From: Cycas panzhihuaensis
Lineage: Eukaryota; Cycadophyta
Direction of reading: 5' to 3'
Assembly (NCBI GenBank): GCA_023213395.1
Contig: CM041465.1
Coordinates: 133,679,741-133,743,740, forward strand
Length of the DNA: 64,000 nt
In this document: piece by piece, positions 45,104-55,235 of the stretch
How the letters are laid out: every line of letters starts with the position of its first letter
How positions within the stretch are numbered: the first letter of the stretch is position 1
The notes under the pieces: generated by a model
The model's database searches: none
What the model was told of the DNA's origin: nothing
The model's input: only the letters and a program-made list of their open reading frames with translations
Position numbers and translations under genes: made by a program

Positions 45104-48100
45104 TATACCAATTGAATTGGGTTGCAAGTAACATTACCAAATGGAGTGTGGTCATGCCAACCACCAATGCAAAGGTCTCATAATAGTCAATCCCCTCTTG
45201 TTATTTGAAATTTCTTGCTATAAGATGAGCTTTATGATGCTTGATAATGCCATCTATATGGAATTTAGTTTTATACAACCATCTACTATCAATTGCCTTT
45301 TTCCCAAGTGGTAATTCTATCAACTTCTAAGTTTTATTTTTGATGGAGTTCTTCTGTTTATTTATAGTTGTTTTCTATATTTGGCCTTTGACTACCTTCT
45401 CAAATATGGAAGGCTAAGGGGTTTCTAGAACACATGCCATTAAGGCAAATTTTGTGGAGTGTCTCATCTTTAAAGGCCTTTTGATAGTTGTGGGAGGAGG
45501 AGGAGCATCTTTTAATAAGTGTTGAACCCCCTTGGGAGGTGGTTGAATGCTGGTGGCTTCTGCGTGAAGCTCATCAATTGAAATAGGTGGTATAGTTGTG
45601 CTTGCTTCTGTTGTAGAAGTGGAGGCTACTAGAATTGATGAAGGACCTAGTATGTAGGAGGAGACTAGTATTGGTGGCTCCAAAGTTTATCTAAGAGGCA
45701 CTTGAGATGTACCAACTTCACCTGCTACTATAAACTAAATTTGGGGTAAATTTAGGTTCTCTACATCTTTAGTAAATATTACATCCTAAGTTGTGTATGC
45801 TTTGTTCCCAACAATGTCGAACACTTTGTAGTCTTTGCAACTAAGTACATAGCCAAGGAAGATATATTTCATGCTCTTATCATCAGGCTTCTTTCTATTA
45901 TCCTTTGGAATAAGTTTATATGTCATGCATCTAAATGTCTTCAAGTGTACAACATTTGGTTTTAGTCCTAACCAAGCTTCCTCAAGAGTGATGTTCCTAA
46001 TCACAACAATGGGACTTATGTTGGTTAGGTATGTAGCAGTTGTAATTGTATTAGCCCAAAATTTGGTGGCAAGATTGGCAATGCTAATCATGACTTTTCT
46101 TCTATTCACTAATGTTTAGTTCATACTCTTGACTATACCATTTTTTTGTGGTGTAAAGGATGCTATGTTCCTTACAAAAATTATTGAATTGATTAGAGAT
46201 ATATTTGCCACCATTGCAGATCTTAGAGTCTTAATTATTATATCACTCTCATTTTTAACCATAGCTTTGAACTCTTTGAATTTATCTAAGGCTTGGTACT
46301 TGTCTCTTAAGAAGTAGACCCACACTTTCTTAGAGAAGTCATCTATGAATGCCATGAAATATAGGTTCCGATTGAGTGATTGGACTAACATGGCCCTATA
46401 GATGCTTGAGTGGACCAACTCTAATGGTTATGAGGCTCTCCATAAATTCTTTGAAGGAAAATTTTCTCTTGATTACTTTCCCTTTAGGCATGCCTCACAG
46501 ATGCTACTATATCTCTTGATTTTGGGTAAGCCATATACCATGTTAAGCTTAGACATTAGGTTCAAGCTTTGCATATTCAAGTGACTTAGGCGTTGATGTC
46601 ATGACTAGTCTTTGGAGTTATTTGAAGTGACATTTTCCTCTGAATGAGAGTATTCTCCTAGTTCTTGGATACAAGGGGATTCTTCAACCATTACATCTTT
46701 CCCTTTGTCAAGCTATATATTTTGGGCCATTAAGCAAGATTATGATGGTGTGTTGGTGGTAAGAGGAACACCATCAAGCTTGTATAATCCATTTTCTTCA
46801 TTACCTATTACTACAATTTGTCCAATGGTATGGTTTGTGATGGTACATATGCTTTGACTAAAAATGACATTCAAGTATTGCTTATCTATTTGGATAACTA
46901 ACATCATCTCATTTTCATGCTTAAAACTAAAAATGCATTATTGATATGGTGCCAAATATTTAAATGTTTTAATGTTATTAGGACCCTTCCAATTATGGTC
47001 ACATCATATGTCAAGTTATCACCAAATGTGACTGTTTGTATGCTTATTGGGTAGGTCTCTTCCAACATCCTTTTTAGCTAATCATGTGGCGAGTGGTACT
47101 TGAGTTAAGAAGTCATGGGCTATCAACATGCTAGGATGACAATGCTACGAAGAATTGGTTTTGTGAGAAGGCATCCTAAGTGTCTACCACATGACCTCCT
47201 TGTTAAGTGTTAGGGTTCCTTTAATTCCTAGGTGGGAACCATTGTTTGTTCTGCTATCTTTAACTTTGATTGGGTCTTGAGATCTAATTTTATCACTAGG
47301 TTGTTAAGATGATAGATCTCCTTGTGAATAGAAAGGGCCTCCTTATTATGAGATATAGCCTCCTTATTAGAAATAGGGGGATCCTTATTATAGACCAGGG
47401 CCTCTTTTTTATGGATAAGGGGCCACTTATAGTGGGCATGGTCCTCCTTATTGATAACTTTATCCTTATTGTTGATATCTTTATCTACCTTATTAAAAGT
47501 TGGGTGCTTCTTATAGATAAAATGGGGTTGCTTGTTGAAAGGTAGACCCATAAGGTTGGATCCCTTGATTTTATAATATTTATAGATCAACTTGATGTCT
47601 CCTACGTTTAATAATTAGGCAACCAATTTTTCCACAATATAAGTGGGTGATATTAGGTTTACTCTACTGATTCTTTTTTATTTAGGGCTATGGTGGTTAT
47701 TGGAACTATTGAGGCTTCTAACTTTGGTGTGAATATATGTCAACTTAATATGGTGAATGTTGAGTTAGTGGTTGATTTGGCTCTTAAGAGATGTCTAAGG
47801 AGTCTAATTATTGAGCAAAACTTTGAAGCTAACTGGGCTATTAAGCTAGCCATCGTGCAGTCTTATCCCTTTATGAATTTTAGGCTATAAATATAGGGGC
47901 TGAGTTAGAGGTAGATGTTACCTCTAATTGATTGAGAATATTCTCTTCTTTGTAGGAGCCCCTCAAAGGTGATAAAATCTATTTTTGTATAGTTATCATG
48001 GAGTCTTAATACAAAGCTTTTGTATTCTATGGGTAGAATATTCAAGATGCTAGATATTAGATCATAGTTTGAAAGAGGTTCCCCTAGGATTATTAATTGG

Positions 48101-48534
48101 TTTCTAATGGTCTTCACTTCAATTAAATGGGATATGACATTGCCTATAAATGGGATGACAAAAAGATATACTTTGAGAGTCAAGGATCTTGACTCATCTT
48201 TACTCTTATAGAGAGCACAAAGGATAGTCCATGCTTCATGAGATGTTTGAGTTGTCTCAATATTTTGGTCCACTTGGTCTTCTACTACCAAGTAGAGGAA
48301 GGATAAGGTAATGCTATCCTTAGCTTTAAAGTTAGCTAAGGCAATAGGATCAAGATGAATGACTATGGTAGATTCACTGGGATCCATGGTAGGTTTGGGT
48401 AAGGGTATGTCACCATTGACATAGGCTTAAAAATCATTCATAATGAGCAAGTCCTTTACTTATTTATTCCAAGGGATGAAGTTGTTGATGCCATTGAGTT
48501 TGATGGTTTTTTATAACAGTATTTGTGATACCAT
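45104..48534 (-). pseudogene. Copia-2 gag, integrase and RT N-terminal part
   Basis: Minus strand. Gag starts at the ATG at 48534 (MVSQILL.KTIKLNGINNF) and includes a UBN2-type region (AWTILCALYKSKDESRSLTL, then NYDLISSILNILPIEYKSFV) to about 47905. A repeat-rich stretch follows at about 47300-47470. The GAG-pre-integrase motif (about 46570-46610) reads LSHLNMQSL after a stop. The integrase core is at 46418-45786 (YFMAFIDDFSKKVWVYFLRD, TLEEAWLGLKPN). The RT N-terminus runs to the Tat-B insertion (VGMTTLHLVMLLATQFNWYI at about 45165-45105). Stops and shifts throughout. Confidence 0.85.
47300..47470 (-). repeat. 21-bp coding repeat in Copia-2 gag tail
   Basis: On the minus strand at least five 7-residue units follow one another: IHKKEAL, VYNKDPP, ISNKEAI, SHNKEAL, SIHKEIY. 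The DNA unit is about 21 bp with AATAAGGAGGC as its core. It lies where a gag nucleocapsid segment would be expected; no CCHC motif is visible beside it. Confidence 0.65.
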
Positions 48535-50505
48535 TTTCTAAGTGTCTTTTTTTTTTTTTGAAGTTTTCAAGTGCTTTATGTATTAATCTACCTAGGGGCT
48601 ACTAATATAAAATTCTAAGTATAAGAGTCTCCAAGAAAGTTCTCGGTTACTATCCTATCTAATGGCACCTACTCAGAAGTGGCAAACTAGGGATCCTATA
48701 TACTAGTATGTGAGATCAAGGCTTTATATACCTAAGTACGTGGACTACTATGAAGGTTAAAGACCCCCCTAATTTATGTGTCTACTTGTACGATACTTAT
48801 ATCTAGTGACAAATCTAGTAACAAGAACTTAAATAACTAAGGTTTTCACCCCCTTTAGGTCTAGCCTAGTCTCTAATTACCAAGGTAAGTTTACCACCTC
48901 AATCTGCCACTTAATATACCTGATAGCCAATGGTTTTCTTAGTAAATTAGAGAAGGACTAATGGCATGCAATGATTGGTAACTTTAGGGATCCTAACCAT
49001 TCCTCGTGTAAGGCTAAAAATGTTGTCTTATTAATTTAAGATTTATCTTAGTGAATATTTCAAGTTGAATATTGATTTAAAAGTGAATTTCTTATAAAGA
49101 AGGGGTTCATTTTAAAAATAAAAACTGAAAAGTAAAAGGAAATATAAGTAATTAAAGAAAAATAAGAGGTTTCGAAAGCTCTTTGAGTAGGCTTGCACCA
49201 AGAAGATCTACTTCAATTTTCAAGGAGAACATCTATAAAAAACCAACCATAAGCACTTTATTAGCTTAAAAAAAAGATCAGAGCAATTAACTAGTGATTA
49301 ACAACAATATAAAATAATAAAAGATCTGATGAAAAATAAAGTTTGGCTTTCAAATGATGAGAAAAAGGCATAATGAATCTTAAATACCATGATCAATTTT
49401 GATAATCTATAACTTCTATAAAATAGGCTCAAATTAAGATCATACCAATTTTAAATTGTAGCCCTTTGCATAGTCTTTTAGGTGATTCAGATAATTCAAA
49501 AAATGAACATTTGGTTATAAATATATTACAGAAACAGTAATAGGTACCCCTTTATGAAAAAAACTTATGAAGGATGGGCTTAAAACCCTTTGAAATGTAA
49601 GCCCCGATCATAAAATTGATGTATGTGACTACCTGCTACAATGACTAGGAGATTAGTGGACCTAAAATTTTATCAAATATAAAATAATATTTTTGATTTT
49701 ATAAAATCTATTAAAAACAACTTCTGATAATTTGAAGTCTATCCTTTTTAAATAAAGAATAGCCATATGATGATGAATGTAATCAGACGAAGGGGGTTAA
49801 TGATCTAAAACTCAAGGAAATATTAGATTTAAATTAATTAAATCAAACATTATAAAAAAGTAAAGAGAGAAATATAAAAATTTCTCTGTTAAAAAGTCAT
49901 AGAGGTTGCAGGTATTACGTATGACATAGGCAACCCATATAATAAGACAAGAGCTAAATCTCCATAGATTTAAACTATTTTCACTCCAAGAATACTTAAG
50001 GAGGGACACAAGGTCTAGATATATACTTTTAGAGGTGATTTTCCTTCAAATAGGGCCAAAATATGTGTGAACAGGCCATGGGAGTCATGGAAGTGCTAGA
50101 AGCAAATCTGGCTAAATCTAAGCTTAAATATGCCTGAAACTGCTTTGTATGGTCACTCACTGATTGAAAATAGGGCCATCACACTACCGAGAACACAGGT
50201 GAAGCTATGAAAAGTAGATTTAGTTCAACCTAGGGTTGAAACAACATGAACAAAGCCATTTTTATCCAATAAAAAAAAAAAATTGAGAACTCTTGGCACT
50301 ACAATTGGACTGGATACCTGTAATATGAGTTTGATACGAGTTGGAAATGGCTTGTAATCACTTTAGAATGGCTATGTGCACTAATAAATTGATAAAATAA
50401 AGAAGAAAATATGAGAATGAGGTACCATTATGAGAAAGTAGGCCGCTATTCTTCACTAGTTTTTAAAAGAACTACTACATGGAGCATGTGTAAGCTCTAA
50501 TACCA
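48535..50505 (-). other. Copia-2 leader (5' untranslated region)
   Basis: About 2 kb lies between the 5' LTR with PBS (TGGTATTAGAGCTTA, minus strand, 50505-50491) and the gag start. It is unusually long for copia elements, has no recognisable coding sequence, and may include an older unrecognised insertion. Confidence 0.55.
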
Positions 50506-50897
50506 TGTTAAAACTCACCAAAAATCTAAAATATACATGCATCTGCCACAATATAAAGCTAAACTATCGAAATAGAGTAATAAACAGTCAAAATGAGAGT
50601 AGAACAAAGATGTATAGAAGTTCACAGGCAAATTTGTCACCATGTGAGGCTCTAAACTAGCAGAGATTCCACATAATGAAAAATCTAATATACAAATAAA
50701 TTATATAGGGCTTAATTTATAAGTATTCCACCAAAGTTTCTATGAATATCATTAGCCAACTTAATGACACATACGACAAACTTGACATAATTATATAATA
50801 TGATTAAATTTACAATAAGGGTTGTCTATAAAATACAACATTCATATAATATACATAAATTACATAGAAATGAGGGTGATATTATAATGTTTTAATA
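50506..50897 (-). repeat. Copia-2 5' LTR
   Basis: This 392-bp LTR is the same length as 25832-26223. The terminal CAACA-type end has decayed to AATA. The tRNA-Met primer-binding site abuts it on the left (50491-50505, minus strand). Confidence 0.9.
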
Positions 50898-50902
50898 CTC
50901 CA

Positions 50903-52320
50903 TTGCTTATAAAAAGGGTAAGGATAATGTGGTTATAAATGCTCTTTTTCATCTTCCAACTAACCTAGCCATTCAAGCTATCTCCTTCCCCCAACCCTTT
51001 TAACTAGATGACTTTATCTATAATAATGAATTTTAGGCTGATTTTAGCACATGGACCAACAAAGTCTAAAATCATAAACACTAGACTTTGCATAATAATT
51101 GTCTTCTATATTAAAATCATAAATTTGTCTACTCAGTGCTACCATTCATCCCTACATCCAACTTCTAGTAGCCCCATATGAAGTCCACCATCCTCATGTA
51201 TGCCTTATAATATAATATATACTAATGGAATAAGGTTGAGATAAAAGCCTAACCCAGCCTCCTTCAATCATTAACAATCCCCCAAGGTAAATGGAAATAT
51301 ATTTCCATGGATTTCATTACTAGGCTACCATTATCCATAAGCTATGACTCAATTTAGGTCATCATTGACTACCTGACCAAGTATGCTCACTTCTTACCAA
51401 TCCACACAACATTCAAAGATCCCTGACTAGCCAATCTCTATATCTAATTTATCTTTCATCTTCATAGCTTCCCATCCACTATAATCTTGGATTGTGATCT
51501 AAAATTCATGAGTATATTTTGGCAAGAACTTTTTCAAAAATATGCCACCTCTTTTAACATGAGCTCATCATATCGTCCCCAAACTAATGGACAATCAAAG
51601 GCCCTCAATAAAATAATAGAAACATATCTATATTGTTTTATATTACACCATCAAAATTGTTGGACTTCCTGGTTGGCACTATCATAATATTAGTATACCT
51701 CTCCCCATCAATCTTCCATTAGAATGACCCCATTTATGGCCTTTTTTAGATATCTGTTTCCATCACACCATACGTTGGCTACCAATCTTTGAACAGATGA
51801 TGCATAACAAAAATTATAAGATATAGATCAAAGTTTATATACTCTTAAGTAAAAACCTACTAACAACTCAAAATCAAATGATGCAATTAGTTGACTACCA
51901 TTGGTCTGAGAGAGTATTTATTATAGGTGATTTGGTCTTCCTTCATCTCCAACCCTATAAGCAATAATCCCTATGCTATAAAAAATCCCATAAGTTAAGC
52001 CCTTATTCCTACAGTCCCTACAAAGTTCTCCAAAGAATTAGTGAAGTTACTTATGCCCTAGAACCCCCCTGACTCTAAAATTCATAGTCTTTCATGTGTT
52101 CTGCTTAAAGAAGCACCTTAGAAAAGTTGATATCTCTCAAATAACCCTTCCTATCCTCCATGAAGAAGAAGTCCTTATGATCCCCCCAATAGGCATTCTA
52201 GCTTCTCACTAGTGCCATCTCTAGAATATAACCATTTTTTAGTGCATAGTACAGTGGGTTGGTTATGACCCTGATGAAGCAATACAGGCACCAAAAGAAT
52301 TTATCTAGTAATACCCATAC
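50903..52320 (+). pseudogene. Chromovirus RNase H end, integrase and chromodomain-like tail
   Basis: The frame resumes after Copia-2 with AYKKGKDNVVINALFRL-like text (about 50907-50960), the KGKxNxVADALSR end of gypsy RNase H. The integrase core has IIDYLTKYAHFLPIH (about 51364), LDCDLKFMSIFWQELF (about 51486) and SSYRPQTNGQSKALNKIIET (about 51565). The tail at about 52180-52310 reads CIVQWVGYDPDEAIQAPKEF, the LVxWxGxxxxEATWEP pattern of a chromodomain, which in active relatives guides integration. Numerous stops and shifts. Confidence 0.82.
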
Positions 52321-52361
52321 ATTCAACATATAAGGGACTCAACTTCTTAAGGAAGGGGACC

Positions 52362-52778
52362 TATTAAATAACATTTTAAAGTTGGCAATACAAGAACATC
52401 TGATCATATGGAGAAGGTTAAAGCTAAACCATAAACACATGATTAAGGAAGAGTAAATTAAGGACAATTGTTAATTTGTGTGCATTAGCCACATATCTCC
52501 ACCAACGGGATTGGAGGGCCCATGGGGTTACCAATAGGATGTTAGAGTTACTAGTTATTTTTGCCTATATAAGGCTAAACAATTATAAAAAGAACACTTA
52601 TGCTATCTTATTATCTTTTGAGATTATATGAGAGTATATTTTTGTTTTGGTGATCATTAAGCTCTCATGTTTTCTATTGATATATTTATTCTTTTGAAAT
52701 TATAATAAAGGATCTTTTGATCTCCCAAATATTTCCTTAGGTGCTCTAGAGCATAACTTATAGATTTGGAACATTCTA
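52362..52778 (+). repeat. Chromovirus 3' LTR
   Basis: It follows the polypurine tract TTAAGGAAGGGGAC (52347-52360). It starts TATTAAATAACA (TG worn to TA) and ends GAACATTCTA. A TATA box, CTATATAAGG, is at 52565-52574. The last 197 bp match the 5' remnant 21976-22172. Confidence 0.78.
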
Positions 52779-52943
52779 AAATTTTATATAGTTATATAAT
52801 TTTTTTGAAGCTTTTGATTTGATTTGATCAAGTTATAATGTCATTTAAAGCTTGTCAATAAGCCCTTGGTGAGTTTTCTCCAAGTTATATAGATTCTAAC
52901 ACGATCATACTCTACTATTTTTTTCCCTAGATTATAAATATAT

Positions 52944-54279
52944 TATAAGATAATGTGATAATAATGTTTTAAAGGCAACAATTTTGACAAGTTGGTAGTG
53001 TGATTTCCCCCTCAAACTTTTGTGGGGGGATCCAAGGGGGACAGGAGCTCCCCTAGGCTAGGGGTACAGGGGGCATTGGAACACCACCCCTCCCCCCTCC
53101 CCCCTCCCCCCCAACAAAGAGAGGGTTTGGGGGTGGTAGCCCTCAACCCAAAAAGCTAACACTGTGAAACATACTAAATTGTAAAGAGAATTAAGGTCAT
53201 TCATTGAAAATACTCTAGATTTGATGGTTAAGATTTGTGCCTTATATGACTCTCTCATATAGCCCAATTTAGGGTGTTTTTTCCATTATGTTGATGGTAT
53301 TTGATGTATTAGATGTACTATATTAAGAAGAGGTAGTTGTTTATTGTTGTTGTGAGCATTCTACTATAGATTATGTATATTTCTCCTTTCTTTGATAATA
53401 AAGATTGATACCTTTCCTGTGTGGATATTTCCCTAATGTTGAGAATATAAGGTCCCAACCCTTCTGCCGCCACCAAGATCTAAACTATTCTTGCAACTAG
53501 TTACAGAAATTAAAACTAAAAATTATATATAAGTTCTTAAACCAGAGATAAAATAAATAGACTAAGCAAGAAATCCAAGAACACAAATACACTCGATATA
53601 GCATGGTTAAACCCTAGCAGTGTGCTAGGGAAACATCCACACAGGAAAGGTATCGATCTTTATTGTCACAGAATGGAGAAAATATATATAATCCTATAGC
53701 AGAGTGCTGACAGCAATAACAACCAACTACCCAACTCCTCACAATACATTGCACAACCTCAACATAATAAAATATGCCCTAAATCAGGCTACATGAGAGA
53801 GTCATACATGGCATAAATATAGACTGTAGAATTTAGGGTATTTTTATCGGATGACCTTGATTCTCTTTATAATTTAATATAGTTTCTAGTGCTAATTTTT
53901 TGGGTTAGGGGCTATCGCCATCGAACCCCCTCTTAGCGAGGGGCATTCCACTCCACCCGCATCCCCCTGGCCAAGGGGGGCTCCTGCCCCCCTTGGAACC
54001 CCCCGAGAAAGGTTTTGGGGGGAAACCGCATTGCCAACATGCCAAAATTTAAGCCTCCAACCATTATTGTCACATTACCCAACACCTAACACACTACTAT
54101 GGTTTTACTATGTTATATCTAGTGTATATGTGATGCTTTAGCTTTCTGATTTATTTATTGTATTATTTATACTTTAAGAATTTACATATTATATTTCTAT
54201 TTTAACTCTTTTAAATAGTTAAAAAATAGTTTAGATCTTGGTGGTGGTTTATGGTTATTGGGACCTAGTTTGCTCAACA
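52944..54279 (+). repeat. LTR of the Copia-1/3 family (LTR A), interrupted by a solo LTR
   Basis: LTR sequence in plus orientation runs 52944-53436 and 54090-54279 (TATAAGATAATGTGATAATA ... TTTGCTCAACA). The gap holds a solo LTR with its target duplication. No primer site follows at 54280, and no internal sequence precedes it, so LTR A is itself solo or the relic of a rearranged element. Confidence 0.8.
53437..54084 (-). mobile_element. Solo LTR of the Copia-1 family
   Basis: 648 bp, TGTTGAGAATATAAGG ... ATTACCCAACA, in the same orientation as Copia-1. It is flanked by a perfect target duplication CCTAA (53432-53436 and 54085-54089). No internal sequence is present, the footprint of LTR-LTR recombination. 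Confidence 0.93.
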
Positions 54280-54358
54280 CAAATACACACGGACATATTG
54301 TGTGTGTGTGTGTATATACATCTTGTCATCTTATCACCATGTATATATTTAGTCCATT
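54280..54358. repeat. LTR flank with (GT)n, similar to 60278-60400
   Basis: It reads ACACACGGACATATTGTGTG, more GT units, then ATACATCTTGTCATCTTATC. The sequence right of LTR C (60278 onward) has the same (CA)n/TATATACACAT...CATCTTATCATCTTATCA arrangement. Confidence 0.6.
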
Positions 54359-54512
54359 TAAGAAGGTTAACACAAAATAGAATTTTGTTGACATATTCAT
54401 AAAACTAATACTATTAAAGAAGTTTATATGGTATTTGACTTTTCTTGGCTTGTAGAAAAGGTGATGAATAGTCTAGGAAAGTTATCAGGTAAATTATTGT
54501 CAAGGTAGAGAT
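54359..54512 (+). pseudogene. 3' internal scrap of a Copia-3-family element (end of RNase H)
   Basis: The sequence parallels 59052-59205, the last 150 bp of Copia-3 including the polypurine tract AAGGTAGAGAT. It sits directly left of LTR B, so LTR B once served as 3' LTR for one element and as 5' LTR for the next. Confidence 0.8.
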
Positions 54513-55160
54513 TATTAGATAATATGATAATAATGTTTTAGAGGTAAAAATTTTGGTAGGTTGGCAGTGTAATTTCCTCCTAAATTTTTGCAAGGGGATC
54601 CAAGGAGGATGGGAGCCCCCTTGGCTAAGGGATGTAGGGGGTGCCAAAATCCCCCTGCACAGAGGAGGTTTAGGGGTAGTAGCCCCTAACCCAAAAAGCT
54701 ATCACTATGAAACATACTAAATTATAAAGAGAATCAAGGTTGTTTGTTAAAAATACCATACATTTGATGGTCAAGATTTGTGCCTTATATGACTCTCTCA
54801 TATAGCTTGATTTAGGGTATTTTTTTCATTATGTTGATGGTATTTGATGTATTGCAGTGGGAAAAGGTAACTAGTTATTGTTGTTATGAGTATTCTATTA
54901 CAGATTATGTATATTTCTCTATTATTTGATAATAAAGATCAATACCTTTCTTGTGTGGATGTTTTCCTAGCATATTACTAGGGTTTTGCTACATTATATC
55001 TGGTGTATATGTGATGCTTTAACTGTCTAATTTATTTATTATATTATCTCTGGTATAAGAACTTGCATATTAAATTTTAGTTTTAATTCCTATAACTAGT
55101 TATAAAATAGTTTAGATCTTGATGGTGGTTTCTAGTTATTAGGAACTAGTTTGCTCAACA
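54513..55160 (+). repeat. Copia-3 5' LTR (LTR B)
   Basis: 648 bp, from TATTAGATAATATG (TG worn to TA) to TTTGCTCAACA. It is the same length as the solo LTR at 53437-54084. PBS follows at 55161. Confidence 0.87.
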
Positions 55161-55235
55161 AGTGATATCAAAGCTACTTTTATTTTTGTAGTGAGTTTGT
55201 GAAGGTTTTGGAGTTAGATTTTTCTACACCAAATA

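Larger units (their letters stand above)
25832..50897 (-). mobile_element. Copia-2: Ty1-copia element on the minus strand, split by Tat-B
   Basis: The two 392-bp LTRs at 25832-26223 and 50506-50897 share start TGTTAAAACTCA and end ATGTTTTAA(C/T)A. The flanks CCCCA (25827-25831) and CTCCA (50898-50902) are a 5-bp target duplication with one change. Reading the minus strand, the order is 5' LTR, PBS, a leader of about 2 kb, gag, a repeat-rich segment, GAG-pre-integrase, integrase, RT (interrupted by Tat-B at 45108/27455), RNase H, polypurine tract and 3' LTR. Without Tat-B it is about 7.4 kb. Confidence 0.9.
21976..52778 (+). mobile_element. Outer Ty3-gypsy chromovirus, split by Copia-2
   Basis: The element parts are 21976-25831 and 50903-52778, about 5.7 kb in all. 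The order on the plus strand is a 5' LTR remnant, a tRNA-Met primer-binding site, gag, protease, RT, RNase H (broken at 25831), and then, after the Copia-2 insertion, the rest of RNase H, integrase, a chromodomain-like end and the 3' LTR. Integrase after RNase H and the FSKLDL-, THHGHxEF- and FxDDILIY-like motifs identify Ty3-gypsy. The C-terminal chromodomain-like segment places it among chromoviruses. It is the oldest layer of the nest and carries many stops. Confidence 0.88.

Noticed and set aside
48515-48536. TGGTATCACAAAT on the minus strand as a primer-binding site
   Set aside because: It is the start of the gag frame (ATG GTA TCA CAA), and no LTR end borders it; the real primer site is at 50491-50505.
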